From NCBI GenBank assembly GCA_031539345.1, contig JAVKMO010000023.1, positions 1 to 64,000 on the forward strand: a stretch of DNA of 64,000 bases. Reading direction: 5' to 3'. Source of the DNA: JAVKMO01 sp031539345 (GTDB taxonomy: Bacteria > Bacteroidota > Bacteroidia > Chitinophagales > Chitinophagaceae). The notes beneath the pieces were generated by a model that saw only the letters and a program-made list of their open reading frames with translations, searched no databases and had not been told where the DNA came from. The position numbers and the translations under genes were made by a program. The first letter of the stretch is position 1. Every line of letters begins with the position of its first letter. Below, piece after piece: positions 37,455 through 46,877 of this stretch.

Positions 37455-37844
37455 TTACAAGAAAGATAGAATGCGTTGTTGGTCGATTGCTAATTCTTCT
37501 TTGCTGACAACGAGTTTGGGGCGTGTAAAATTTAAGTCGTCTGCGGTGTTCATGGGCACAATATGTAAGTGTGCGTGAGGCACTTCAAGTCCAATGACGG
37601 AAAAGCCACAGCGTAAGCAAGGAAAAGCCTTTTCAATGGCTTGTGCTAAGGGTTTTGCAAATACAAACAAGGCAGCCAAATCTTCATCGGGCAATTCATA
37701 TATCACGTTGATTTCCTTTTTTGGAACAACTAAAGTATGACCTCTTTGTAAAGGTTGAATGTCTAAAAAAGCGTAAAAATTTTCATTTTCAGCAATCTTA
37801 AAAGAAGGAATTTCTTGTGCAATAATTTTTGTAAAAATGCTCAC
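37455..37844 (-). CDS. HIT-family hydrolase
   Basis: A 129-residue histidine-triad protein hydrolysing nucleoside phosphoramidates or dinucleotides. The triad is His90, His92 and His94 in VPHAHLHIVP. The N-terminal IIAQEIPSFKIAENENFYAFLDI is standard. I chose the GTG at 37844, 2 bases after the upstream stop, because the longer frame would run through the DUF420 gene and add non-family residues. It is the last gene of the pgi-DUF420-HIT run. Confidence 0.9.
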   Translation of the reverse strand: MSIFTKIIAQEIPSFKIAENENFYAFLDIQPLQRGHTLVVPKKEINVIYELPDEDLAALFVFAKPLAQAIEKAFPCLRCGFSVIGLEVPHAHLHIVPMNTADDLNFTRPKLVVSKEELAIDQQRILSFL

Positions 37845-37846
37845 AG

Positions 37847-38410
37847 TTAGTAAAATTGATGGATCATAAAATAGACGAGTACGCCGGTTACAGAAACATA
37901 AAACCATAATGCCCATGTGAATTTTGACAAGCGTTTATGTTTTTCTATTTGGTTGGAAAGTGCGTAAATAAAGCTGTATAATACAAAGGGAACAACAATC
38001 ATAGCCAATAAAATATGTGTCAATAAAACAACATAATAGACATACTGCAAATTGCCTGCAAGTATTTTTTCTGCTGCACCAACAATGCCATCTTTGTTGT
38101 AATCTCCATATTTTACAACAGTTGCAAAAAGATGGTAAACGACATAAGAAATTAAAAATAAAATCGACAGGCTTAACGCCATCAAGTTTGCTCGTTTGTG
38201 TAAGGCTATATTTTTATTTTTTATGGCGTATAAAGACACTAACAAAAGGATACTTGTGGCTGCGTTTAAAATGGCGTGAAAAAATGGTAATACATAAATA
38301 TCAAAACCTGCTTTAGGACGATAGGGTAAAACAATAAGTACGCAAACCAGTAAGGGAATAAAAATAGAAACAGAAATAATGGTTTTCTTTAATCGGTTAT
38401 TCAGTTCCAT
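37847..38410 (-). CDS. DUF420 membrane protein with an EF-hand loop
   Basis: A 187-residue protein with five hydrophobic helices and the DUF420 pattern: LPFFHAILNA (41-50), HKRANLMALSLS (71-82), YVVYHLF, THILLAMIVVPFVLY (131-145) and YVSVTGVLVYFMI at the end. DUF420 members are linked to cytochrome-oxidase assembly or heme handling. Between helices it carries a perfect 12-residue EF-hand loop, Asp103 to Glu114 (DYNKDGIVGAAE), so a periplasmic calcium site is likely. The frame is open upstream to 38608 inside pgi. The ATG at 38410 lies 4 bases after the pgi stop. Confidence 0.82.
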   Translation of the reverse strand: MELNNRLKKTIISVSIFIPLLVCVLIVLPYRPKAGFDIYVLPFFHAILNAATSILLLVSLYAIKNKNIALHKRANLMALSLSILFLISYVVYHLFATVVKYGDYNKDGIVGAAEKILAGNLQYVYYVVLLTHILLAMIVVPFVLYSFIYALSNQIEKHKRLSKFTWALWFYVSVTGVLVYFMIHQFY

Positions 38411-38414
38411 AAGG

Positions 38415-40070
38415 CTATTGTTTGTTTTGCTTGTAGTAAGTAATGAGCGAGTTAGTAGAAGAGTCGTAAGTGCTTGTAGGTAATGGGCTTTGGAGATCGG
38501 GAAGAATTTTTCCACACATTTCTTTTCCCAACTCAACGCCAAATTGGTCAAAGCTAAACACGTTCCACAATAAACCTTGCACAAGAATTTTGTGTTCGTA
38601 TAAGGCAATCAACTCTCCCAATGTTGTAGGATTGATGTCTTGAAACAAAATGCTTGTTGTGGGTCTGTCGCCATCAAAAATTTTATACGGCGTTAAGAAT
38701 TTTATTTGTTCTGGCGGAGTATTCATTTGTCTCAATTCTTCTTCTACTTGTTCTTTTTTTTTGCCTTTCATGAGTGCTGCGGTTTGTGCAAAAAAGTTTG
38801 CTAATAATTTTTCTTGATGGTCTTTATTCTCGTGAGGGGTGTTTACAGCAGCAATAAAATCTACAGGAATAATAGATGATCCTTGATGCAAAAGTTGAAA
38901 AAAAGAATGTTGCCCATTTGTGCCAGCATCTCCCCAAATAATTGGTGCAGTTGCATAATTGACAGTTTGCTGATTTCTATCAATTGTTTTACCGTTACTT
39001 TCCATATCGGCTTGTTGCAAATAGGCTGGAAATTTTTGCAAATATTGGTTGTAAGGCATAATGCAATGTGCCTCATAAGAAAAAAAGTTTCGATGCCATA
39101 TACCAATTGCTGCAAGCAAAAACGGAATGTTTTTTTCAAATGGTGTTTCGATAAAATGCGTATCCATTTGTTCTGCACCGTGTAAAACATCTTCAAAATG
39201 TTTGTGCCCAATAATCAATGCAATAGACATGCCAACAGCCGACCATAAAGAATATCTACCGCCTACCCAATCCCAAAATTGAAACATATTTTCTGTTGCA
39301 ATGCCAAAGCTACTAACGGCTTTTGCATTTGTTGAAAGGGCAATAAAATGTTGTTTAATATGAATTTCATCTTTTGCATATTTCAAAAACCATGAACGTG
39401 AGGTTAGTGCATTGGTAATTGTTTCTTGTGTGGTAAATGTTTTTGATGCAATGATAAAAAGCGTTTCTTCAGGGTTGATTTTTTGTAATACTTCTTGTAG
39501 ATGTGCTTCGTCGATATTAGAAACAAAATACCCCGTTATGCCTTTTATCCAATAGGGTTTAAGTGCTTCTGTAACCATCAAAGGTCCTAAATCGCTTCCG
39601 CCAATACCAATGTTTACAATGGTTGTAATTTTTTTGTTTGTATAACCCAAATGTTTTCCCTCGTGTACGGCGTTACAAAATGTTTGCATTTGTTTTTTGA
39701 CAGCAAGAATATCTTCATGAATAACTTGACCATTGGCTTTGTATTTATTGGCAACCGTATTTCTTAATGCCATGTGAAGAACGCTTCTACGCTCGGTTTC
39801 ATTGACTAATTTTCCGTCTAATACGGCTTGTATATTTTGTTTTAAATCACACTCTTCGGCTAAGGCTGAAAATAAACGAATCGTTTCTGGCGTAATTTTA
39901 TTTTTAGAAAAATCGATTTTAAAATGCTTGTTCGTGATGCTTAATTTGTTCGCCCTATCTGGGTCTTTCTCAAATAAAGATTCTGTACGTTCTTGAACAA
40001 GGCTTTGATAATGTGTTTGCAGTGCTTTCCAAGCGTTTGTTGTTGTTGGATTGATGTTTTTAAGAACCAT
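38415..40070 (-). CDS. pgi: Glucose-6-phosphate isomerase
   Basis: A 551-residue glycolytic isomerase. Visible are VNIGIGGSDLGPLMVTEAL, the signature FIIASKTFTTQET, DWVGGRYSLWSAVG and NTPHENKDHQEKLLANFFAQ, and the late QGLLWNVFSFDQFGVELGK with the active-site Lys. It belongs to the long E. coli/eukaryote-type PGI. It is first in the run followed closely by the DUF420 and HIT genes. Confidence 0.96.
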   Translation of the reverse strand: MVLKNINPTTTNAWKALQTHYQSLVQERTESLFEKDPDRANKLSITNKHFKIDFSKNKITPETIRLFSALAEECDLKQNIQAVLDGKLVNETERRSVLHMALRNTVANKYKANGQVIHEDILAVKKQMQTFCNAVHEGKHLGYTNKKITTIVNIGIGGSDLGPLMVTEALKPYWIKGITGYFVSNIDEAHLQEVLQKINPEETLFIIASKTFTTQETITNALTSRSWFLKYAKDEIHIKQHFIALSTNAKAVSSFGIATENMFQFWDWVGGRYSLWSAVGMSIALIIGHKHFEDVLHGAEQMDTHFIETPFEKNIPFLLAAIGIWHRNFFSYEAHCIMPYNQYLQKFPAYLQQADMESNGKTIDRNQQTVNYATAPIIWGDAGTNGQHSFFQLLHQGSSIIPVDFIAAVNTPHENKDHQEKLLANFFAQTAALMKGKKKEQVEEELRQMNTPPEQIKFLTPYKIFDGDRPTTSILFQDINPTTLGELIALYEHKILVQGLLWNVFSFDQFGVELGKEMCGKILPDLQSPLPTSTYDSSTNSLITYYKQNKQ

Positions 40071-40092
40071 AAAATACTTTGTTATTGCGCCT

Positions 40093-40162
40093 AAAGAGTT
40101 GAATTTTCAAGTCTCAACTTGGCATAAAAAATGAAGACGAAAAAACTCTTTTTATTGAGACT
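40093..40162. other. Two interleaved inverted repeats (pseudoknot-like) between pgi and cysN
   Basis: Four 8-base blocks occur in the order A-B-A'-B': AAAGAGTT (40093-40100), AGTCTCAA (40110-40117), AACTCTTT (40144-40151) and TTGAGACT (40155-40162). A pairs perfectly with A' and B with B', but the two stems cross, as in an RNA pseudoknot or as mutually exclusive hairpins. The element lies 23 bases before pgi on the minus strand and 148 bases before cysN on the plus strand. A leader RNA of either gene is possible. No known riboswitch was recognised. Confidence 0.4.
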
Positions 40163-40237
40163 AAAAAATATTTGTAAGGAGTAAAAATTAAATCTATTAA
40201 AGCCCATCATGTGATTCCTTCGGTGCTTCTATTTTCA

Positions 40238-40268
40238 TTTGTGTAAGACTTGAAATTAAATAAGTTCG
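40238..40268 (+). promoter_or_regulatory. Bacteroidota-type promoter candidate for cysN
   Basis: TTTG (40238-40241) and TAAGTTCG (40261-40268) are 19 bases apart, close to the Bacteroidota sigma-A consensus TTTG / TAnnTTTG. The last block lies 42 bases before the cysN ATG. Confidence 0.4.
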
Positions 40269-40309
40269 TACACTTATTTTGACCATATTACTAAAGACTA
40301 ACACACATT

Positions 40310-41560
40310 ATGGATATTTTAAGATTTTTAACAGCAGGCAGTGTTGATGATGGAAAAAGCACGCTCATTGGACGATTATTATATGATAGCAAATCAATTT
40401 TAGTAGACCAATTAGAAGCTATAGAAAAACAATCGAAAACACAAGGCAATATTGACTTGGCACTTTTAACAGATGGATTGCGGGCAGAAAGAGAACAAGG
40501 TATTACCATTGACGTTGCTTACAAATATTTTTCTACGCCTAAAAGAAAATTCATTATTGCGGATACACCGGGACATATTCAATACACAAGAAATATGATT
40601 ACGGGAGCATCGAATGCCGACCTCGCTATTATTTTGATTGACGCACGCCACGGCATTGTTGAACAAACACGCAGACATTCTATTATAGCGTCGCTACTAC
40701 AAATTCCAAATGTTGTTGTTGCTATCAACAAAATGGATTTAGTAAAATACGACCAAAATGTTTTTGAAACCATCGTTGCGGACTATAAGAAAATGGCAAC
40801 TATGCTGCACTTAAAAAACATTTTTTACATTCCTATTTGTGCCGTTACAGGAGAAAATATTGTTCATTCATCTGATCATTTAAAATGGTTTACGCAGCCG
40901 CCATTATTAGATTATTTAGAACAAGTTGATGTAGAAAAAGAAAACAATTTTGATGAACCACGTTTTGTTGTGCAATATGTTATCCGTCCACAAACAGAAG
41001 CTTTGCATGACTATCGTGGATACGCAGGAAAAATTTTAAACGGCACATATCACGTCGGTGATACAGTTACAATTGCACCAATGAATGTGCAAAGCAAAAT
41101 TGCAGCAATTGAAATGAACGGAAAACAAATCAATCAAGCAAGCAATGGACAAAGCGTCATTTTACATTTAGCTGATGATGTTGATGTTAGCAGAGGAGAC
41201 AGCATTTTATTAGAAAACAACAACGCCTTACTTGGGCAAGAAATTGCAGCCACTTTATGTTGGATGGATACAAAGTCAATGAATAAAAACGGAAAGTATA
41301 TTTTACAGCTGAACAGTCGCAGAGAACGCATTGCCATTAAAAATGTAAGGTATAAAATCAATGTCAATACCTTAGAAAAAGAAAATGAAGTGAATGAAGT
41401 TTCATTGAATGATATTGTTGATGTGGTATTAAAAAGTAGTAAACCGATTGTGTATGATGCCTATAATAAATTACGTGTAACAGGTGGCGCAATTTTAATT
41501 GATGAAACAAGCAACCTCACTGTTGCTGCATTATTACTCCATGAAACAATTGACGCTTAA
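40310..41560 (+). CDS. cysN: Sulfate adenylyltransferase subunit 1 (GTPase)
   Basis: A 416-residue EF-Tu-like GTPase that drives ATP-sulfurylase (with CysD) to make APS. The P-loop is GSVDDGKST (10-18). RAEREQGITIDVAYKYF, DTPGHIQYTRNM and NKMD follow, then two beta-barrel domains. It lacks a CysC kinase extension. Its usual partner cysD is not upstream; a 239-base gap separates it from the divergent pgi gene. The stop overlaps the ATG of cobA by one base, so the two are coupled. Confidence 0.93.
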   Translation: MDILRFLTAGSVDDGKSTLIGRLLYDSKSILVDQLEAIEKQSKTQGNIDLALLTDGLRAEREQGITIDVAYKYFSTPKRKFIIADTPGHIQYTRNMITGASNADLAIILIDARHGIVEQTRRHSIIASLLQIPNVVVAINKMDLVKYDQNVFETIVADYKKMATMLHLKNIFYIPICAVTGENIVHSSDHLKWFTQPPLLDYLEQVDVEKENNFDEPRFVVQYVIRPQTEALHDYRGYAGKILNGTYHVGDTVTIAPMNVQSKIAAIEMNGKQINQASNGQSVILHLADDVDVSRGDSILLENNNALLGQEIAATLCWMDTKSMNKNGKYILQLNSRRERIAIKNVRYKINVNTLEKENEVNEVSLNDIVDVVLKSSKPIVYDAYNKLRVTGGAILIDETSNLTVAALLLHETIDA

Positions 41561-42306
41561 TGCAAAAAGGCAAAGTGATTATTATGGGTGCCGGTTGTGG
41601 AGACCCAGAACTATTGACGATAAAAGCAGCACGTTATTTACAACAAGCAGACGTTATTTTATACGACGATTTAGTCAATGACGATATTTTAACAATGTAT
41701 GCAAAAAAAGACAGCATACGTATTTGGGTGGGCAAAAGAGCAGAAGCAACAAACTCTTTTTCTCAAAAAAAAATCAATTCTTTATTGTTACAACATACTG
41801 TAGAAAACAAACTTGTTGCTCGATTAAAAGGAGGCGATATCAGTTTATTTGCCAATTTATTAGACGAATTACAAACCCTTCAACAACATCATATTCCATA
41901 CGAATTGATACCTGGCATTAGTGCCGCCGCAGGTGCCGCAGCAGCAAGTGGTATTCCCCTTACGGCAAGAAACCACTCAGCAGGAGTTCGGTTTTTAACT
42001 TATTACGACACAAAATTATTTTCTCTACAACAGATTCAAGAATTAGCAGAAACAAAAGACACGCTTGTGTTTTATATGTCCACAAAACATATTGCTTTTC
42101 TTGTAGAACAATTGTTTGCTTCAATACCCAAAACAGAAAAAAAAATTGCCATTATTACCAATGCAACAACTCCAACACAAACAATAACCATTCACCATTT
42201 GCATGAATATGCTCAACTTACAAACAAAGCAATCGTAGCCTCTCCGTGTTTAATTATCATTGGCACTGTTGTGAGTTTATATTTTCAACAAAATGTTTCC
42301 AATTAA
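41560..42306 (+). CDS. cobA: Uroporphyrinogen-III C-methyltransferase, divergent
   Basis: A 248-residue SAM-dependent methyltransferase of the CobA/CysG-C type, which starts siroheme synthesis for sulfite reductase. The N-terminus GAGCGDPELLTIKAARYL and PGISAAAGAAAASGIPLT are standard. The normally invariant loop after RLKGGD, usually PFxFGRGxEE, reads ISLFANLLDELQ here, and the segment after LTARNH is also altered. The position between cysN and cysJ supports siroheme production, but the altered SAM-binding loop leaves activity uncertain. Confidence 0.8.
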   Translation: MQKGKVIIMGAGCGDPELLTIKAARYLQQADVILYDDLVNDDILTMYAKKDSIRIWVGKRAEATNSFSQKKINSLLLQHTVENKLVARLKGGDISLFANLLDELQTLQQHHIPYELIPGISAAAGAAAASGIPLTARNHSAGVRFLTYYDTKLFSLQQIQELAETKDTLVFYMSTKHIAFLVEQLFASIPKTEKKIAIITNATTPTQTITIHHLHEYAQLTNKAIVASPCLIIIGTVVSLYFQQNVSN

Positions 42307-42342
42307 ATTTTATTTACACCTTTCAAAATTAGACGCCTTACC

Positions 42343-44022
42343 ATGTTGAATAAAGAAAAACAAAATGAATTGCAAGCCTTTTTAAAAGGAATCAACACAG
42401 AAGAAAAAATGTGGATGCATGGTTATTTAAGTGCTGTATTAGAAGGTACAAACGAAGAAAGTGCCGCGCCAATTTCAATAAATATTAAACTCAATATTTT
42501 GTATGGAACAGATACGGGAAATTCAAAAAGAGTGGCACAACAGCTGGTACAACTTGCAAAACAAAATGGCATTACAACAAAAGCCCTTAGCCTTGATCAA
42601 TATAAATATGCACAATTCACAAAAGAAGAACACGTGTTTATTATTATGAGCACGCATGGCGAGGGCGAACCACCAGAAGCAGCAAAAAAGTTTTATGATG
42701 CATTGCACCAAGAGACTGCTTCATTGGCTCATTTAAAATATGCTGTGCTTGCTTTGGGTGATAAAAGTTATCCTCTTTTTTGTAAAGCCGGTGAGGACAT
42801 TAACAACCGATTACAAACACTCGGGGCAATGCCTATTGTGGCTTTAGAAATGTGTGATGTGGACTTTGAACAAACAGCAAAAGAATGGAGCAATACAGCC
42901 ATTCAAAGTTTGCTCTCCAGACCGCAACAAACAACAAGTACAATTGTAGCATCAAAACAAAAAGATAAAAAAGCCTTTTTGGGTAAGCTATTAACAAATA
43001 TCAACCTCAATGACAAAGGCTCTCAAAAACAAACGCATCATATTGAATTTTCTGCAACTGACATTGTTTATGAACCAGGCGACTCTTTGGGTATTGTGCC
43101 TTTTAATGATGAAAAAATTGTTGCTGAAATTCTTACCCAATTACAACTTGATGCTAACGAAAAAATTGAATTTAAAAGTATTACAACAAACCTCAAAGAG
43201 CTGTTATTCAAGCAGGTCAATATTTCTTATTTGTTACCGTCTTCTGTTGAAGCATACGCAACAATTGCTCAACAAAAAATTACTGAAAAACGAACTGATT
43301 TATTGACTTTAGTAAAAAAATATCCTCTCAAAAAAAATACAGATTTCATTGCTTTTGTGTCTCATTTAACAGCCCAAAGTCCTCGTTTATACAGCATCTC
43401 TTCTTCGCCAAGTGCACACGACAATGAAATACACATTACCGTTTCATTAGACCAATTTGAAATTGAACAACAAAAAAAACAAGGATTATGTTCTTCTTTT
43501 TTAACAGCAAGTGAACCTGAAAAAGAATACGATTTATTTATTCAAAAAAACAAACACTTCAAACTGCCTGCTGAAAACAAAGACATCATTTTAATTGGTC
43601 CGGGTACAGGCATTGCCCCATTTCGTTCTTTTTTATATGAAAGAGCAAGCACTGGAGCAACAGGGAAAAATTGGCTTTTCTTTGGAGAACAACACGCTGT
43701 ATCAGACTTTTTATACCAAACAGAAATTCAATCTTGGGTTGCAGATGGCGTTTTGCAAAAAATAGACTTGGCATTTTCACGAGACCAAAAAGAAAAAATT
43801 TATGTTCAACATTTAATGCAAAAACAAGCCACAGAGTTATATGAATGGATACAAGCTGGTGCTTTTGTTTATGTATGCGGAAAGAAAAACCCCATGAGCA
43901 AAGACGTAGAAGCCACACTTTTAAATATATTACAACAACAAGGACAGATGAGTACTGAAAAAGCAAATGAATACTTAGAAAAAATGAAAGACGACAACCG
44001 TTATTTAAAAGACGTTTATTAA
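42343..44022 (+). CDS. cysJ: Sulfite reductase flavoprotein subunit (CysJ-like)
   Basis: A 559-residue diflavin reductase passing electrons from NADPH to the siroheme subunit CysI. The flavodoxin domain (about 48-195) has LYGTDTGNSKRVAQQL and STHGEGEPPEAA. The FAD domain has PRLYSISSSP and KQGLCSSFL. The NADPH domain has IGPGTGIAPFRSFLYERA and ends YLKDVY with the terminal aromatic. cysI does not follow; the next gene is a transporter 5 bases on. Confidence 0.88.
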   Translation: MLNKEKQNELQAFLKGINTEEKMWMHGYLSAVLEGTNEESAAPISINIKLNILYGTDTGNSKRVAQQLVQLAKQNGITTKALSLDQYKYAQFTKEEHVFIIMSTHGEGEPPEAAKKFYDALHQETASLAHLKYAVLALGDKSYPLFCKAGEDINNRLQTLGAMPIVALEMCDVDFEQTAKEWSNTAIQSLLSRPQQTTSTIVASKQKDKKAFLGKLLTNINLNDKGSQKQTHHIEFSATDIVYEPGDSLGIVPFNDEKIVAEILTQLQLDANEKIEFKSITTNLKELLFKQVNISYLLPSSVEAYATIAQQKITEKRTDLLTLVKKYPLKKNTDFIAFVSHLTAQSPRLYSISSSPSAHDNEIHITVSLDQFEIEQQKKQGLCSSFLTASEPEKEYDLFIQKNKHFKLPAENKDIILIGPGTGIAPFRSFLYERASTGATGKNWLFFGEQHAVSDFLYQTEIQSWVADGVLQKIDLAFSRDQKEKIYVQHLMQKQATELYEWIQAGAFVYVCGKKNPMSKDVEATLLNILQQQGQMSTEKANEYLEKMKDDNRYLKDVY

Positions 44023-44027
44023 ACACG

Positions 44028-44954
44028 ATGATGCAAGAAAAACAATCCCTCGCTAAATATTATATCGCCAGCATTTCGGCTGCAGTCATTTGGGCATTTA
44101 TGGTCATTCCCATTCGCCAATTACACGGCTATGACCCTTTTTTTATGCTCCTTTCACGCATTATGTTGGCAACAATTTTAATCTATGCCTATGTTTTTTT
44201 ATTCAATAAAAAAGCCTTGACAAAAGATATTGACCTATTTAAAAATAACGTCATTGGAACAAAACAAAAAGTCATTGGATTGATTGTATTATCAGGTTTA
44301 TGCCTTGCGATCAATTGGTTTACCTACATTTATTTAATCGTCAAAATTAACATTGTAGCTGCGTCTTTGGTTTATGTACTTGTGCCTTTAATCATGGCAA
44401 TAGGTTCTTTTATTGTGTATAAAGACAAGTTGGACAAATACAAAATTTTGTCTTTAATAATTGCTTTTGTGGTGATTATATTTTTATCTTATGAACATTT
44501 ACAAACCATTCTCTATGTTTTGTTTTGTGCTTCGTCTTATGCCATTTTTATGCTTTTGCAAAAGCAACTTCCGCACTTTCACCGCCTCAATTTATTTGCC
44601 TATGAAGTACTGATTATTTTTATTATCAGCCTTCCAATTTTTCTTTTTCAGTTACAAGATAGTGGCGTTGGACTTGATTTTTTTTATTGGTCAAGGCTTT
44701 TAGTTATCGCCATTTTTTTTACCATTTTGCCTATGTTTTTGAATTTATATGGACTATCAAAAATTTCTGGCTCAAGCGTAGCCATGATTATTTATCTAAA
44801 TCCAATTGCTTCCTTTTTACTCGGCATGATTTTTTTTGATGAACAACTTCGTTACCAAGAACTTTTTTTATACGCAACACTCTTAATGAGCGTCATTATT
44901 TTTAATGTCAATAACATCAAAGAAATGCTGTTACAAAAAAATACACAGCAATAA
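44028..44954 (+). CDS. EamA/DMT-family transporter
   Basis: A 308-residue membrane protein with about ten helices and two EamA repeats, resembling RarD-like members: ISAAVIWAFMVIPIRQLHG near the start, NWFTYIYLIVKINIVAASLVY in the middle, and SSVAMIIYLNPIASFLLGMIFF near the end. It begins 5 bases after cysJ, so it may be in the same transcript. Cargo unknown; a sulfur metabolite is a guess from position. Confidence 0.85.
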   Translation: MMQEKQSLAKYYIASISAAVIWAFMVIPIRQLHGYDPFFMLLSRIMLATILIYAYVFLFNKKALTKDIDLFKNNVIGTKQKVIGLIVLSGLCLAINWFTYIYLIVKINIVAASLVYVLVPLIMAIGSFIVYKDKLDKYKILSLIIAFVVIIFLSYEHLQTILYVLFCASSYAIFMLLQKQLPHFHRLNLFAYEVLIIFIISLPIFLFQLQDSGVGLDFFYWSRLLVIAIFFTILPMFLNLYGLSKISGSSVAMIIYLNPIASFLLGMIFFDEQLRYQELFLYATLLMSVIIFNVNNIKEMLLQKNTQQ

Positions 44955-45100
44955 ATTGTGATGCCAAGAACAGCACTATACACATCTTATTTTTTTGTAA
45001 TCATTCACAACCGATAAAAACGAAATAAAATTGTAAAAATATATACATTCGGGCATCTTAGAAACACTGTTTTTTTTTTATTCATTAAAACCATTTTACT

Positions 45101-46102
45101 GTGGCTACAACATCTACAAAACTCACCAAAGAAACTTATTTGTATTGGTACGAAATGATGCTTTTATTAAGGCGTTTTGAAGAAAAAACGGGACAATTGT
45201 ATGGTATGCAAAAAATCAGAGGCTTTTGTCATTTGTACATTGGGCAAGAAGCCATTGCAGCCGGCTGTATTTCAGCAACCGCACCAGAAGATAAATTTAT
45301 CACTGCTTATCGCTGTCATGGTTTGGCTTTAGCAAAAGGAATGTCGGCACGTTCTTGTATGGCAGAATTATTTGGCAAAATTACAGGTTGTGCAAAAGGC
45401 AAAGGAGGCAGTATGCACTTCTTCAGTAAGGAACATAATTTTTATGGCGGACATGGTATTGTAGGTGCACAAATAGGCACTGGTGCTGGCTTGGCTTTTG
45501 CAGAACAGTATAAAGGAACAAAAAACGTATCGCTTACTTTTTTTGGTGACGGTGCCGCACGACAAGGTATGCTCCACGAAACCTTTAATCTTGCTATGTT
45601 ATGGAAACTCCCCGTGATTTTTATTTGTGAAAATAACCACTACGCAATGGGTACATCGGTAGAAAGAAGTTCTAACGTTTTGGATTTATACAAATTAGCA
45701 TCTGCCTATGATATGCCATCACAAATCATTGACGGCATGAGTCCAGAAGACGTTTACGAGGGCGTTGCAACAGCAGTAAAAAGAGCCCGTGAAGGAAATG
45801 GTCCAACACTAATAGAAGTGAAAACTTATCGCTATAAAGGACACTCAATGAGCGACCCTCAAAAATATAGAACCAAAGAAGAAGTTGAAGAATATAAAGA
45901 AAAAGACCCTATTGAAAAAGTACTTAAAACGCTTTTGACAAAATATAAAGTCAGCGAAAAAACAATCGCAGATATAGACCAAAAAGTATTTGATATTGTT
46001 GAAGATTGCGTAAAATTTGCAGAAGAATCTCCTTATCCAAACGATGATGAATTATTAAAAGACGTAACGATAGACCAAAATTATCCCTTCATTATTGATT
46101 AA
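45101..46102 (+). CDS. pdhA: Pyruvate dehydrogenase E1 component, alpha subunit
   Basis: A 333-residue thiamine-diphosphate enzyme that decarboxylates pyruvate and feeds the acetyl group to E2. The TPP motif is visible as FFGDGAARQGMLHETFNLA ... VIFICENN (about 147-180). GQEAIAAGC, the phosphorylation-loop-like RYKGHSMSDP and YRTKEEVEEY are typical of E1-alpha. The start is a GTG at 45101; the first later ATG would remove conserved residues. The beta subunit and E2 genes are not adjacent. Confidence 0.93.
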   Translation: MATTSTKLTKETYLYWYEMMLLLRRFEEKTGQLYGMQKIRGFCHLYIGQEAIAAGCISATAPEDKFITAYRCHGLALAKGMSARSCMAELFGKITGCAKGKGGSMHFFSKEHNFYGGHGIVGAQIGTGAGLAFAEQYKGTKNVSLTFFGDGAARQGMLHETFNLAMLWKLPVIFICENNHYAMGTSVERSSNVLDLYKLASAYDMPSQIIDGMSPEDVYEGVATAVKRAREGNGPTLIEVKTYRYKGHSMSDPQKYRTKEEVEEYKEKDPIEKVLKTLLTKYKVSEKTIADIDQKVFDIVEDCVKFAEESPYPNDDELLKDVTIDQNYPFIID

Positions 46103-46144
46103 CCCACTCTCCTCTTTTACATCTTTACATCTTAATTTCCATTT

Positions 46145-46834
46145 ATGTCAACAACAAAAACCGCACTTATCATTCTTTCGCTTGCATGTATTTTATGCAA
46201 CACTAAAATTACAGCTACAGCTCAATCTTTAAGAGGCAACGGACAGCCACCAATAAAAAATATTATAACCATCAATCCCTTTATTTTATTCAGTGGATCG
46301 ATGGTTGATGTAAAATATGAAAGAACTTTTAATGATCTATTTTCATTGGTTATTAATCCAACTTTATACAATCCATCGGTTGATAACACGGTAAGATATT
46401 CATCTAATAGTTCAACGAATAGTTCTTATAGTAGTAACTATATGGATAATTTTAAATATCAATCTTTAAATATTTGGTTTCAGGGACGTTTTTATTTATC
46501 AAATAAATATGACGCACCAAGAGGTTGGTTTGTTGCACCAGAAATTAGTTTTGGTTATGTATCTATTAGTGGCGATGATATTACCTCTACTTACAACAAC
46601 CAAACATTCCAAGACGACAAAGTAACGAAATCCCTTAAAGTAAATAGTGCTACAGTTAATACTGGTCTTGTAGTAGGTTATCAAACCATTTTAAAAGGAC
46701 ATTTTGCAATAGACGCTTATTTAGGCATTACAAGATATAATATCTCAGATAAAGCCACTTCTGACTTATTTACAAAATTGTATAACACGCAAATATTACC
46801 TTCTTGGGGCTTAGGGTTTGGTTATGCTTTCTAA
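46145..46834 (+). CDS. Predicted outer-membrane beta-barrel protein
   Basis: A 229-residue protein with a signal peptide (about 1-27, ending TATAQ). The body has alternating hydrophobic strands, a Ser/Asn-rich loop (SSNSSTNSSYSSNYMDN, about 85-101) and a C-terminus WGLGFGYAF ending in Phe, the usual outer-membrane barrel signal. It resembles DUF3575-like porins of Bacteroidota but I cannot assign the family. It stands alone between pdhA and infC. Confidence 0.6.
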   Translation: MSTTKTALIILSLACILCNTKITATAQSLRGNGQPPIKNIITINPFILFSGSMVDVKYERTFNDLFSLVINPTLYNPSVDNTVRYSSNSSTNSSYSSNYMDNFKYQSLNIWFQGRFYLSNKYDAPRGWFVAPEISFGYVSISGDDITSTYNNQTFQDDKVTKSLKVNSATVNTGLVVGYQTILKGHFAIDAYLGITRYNISDKATSDLFTKLYNTQILPSWGLGFGYAF

Positions 46835-46877
46835 TTCTTTTTTTATTGCTTTTTATTTTTTATCCTAAAACCATTCG

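Noticed and set aside
45044..45051. TACATTCG before pdhA as a promoter -7 box.
   Set aside because: No TTTG at the right distance upstream.
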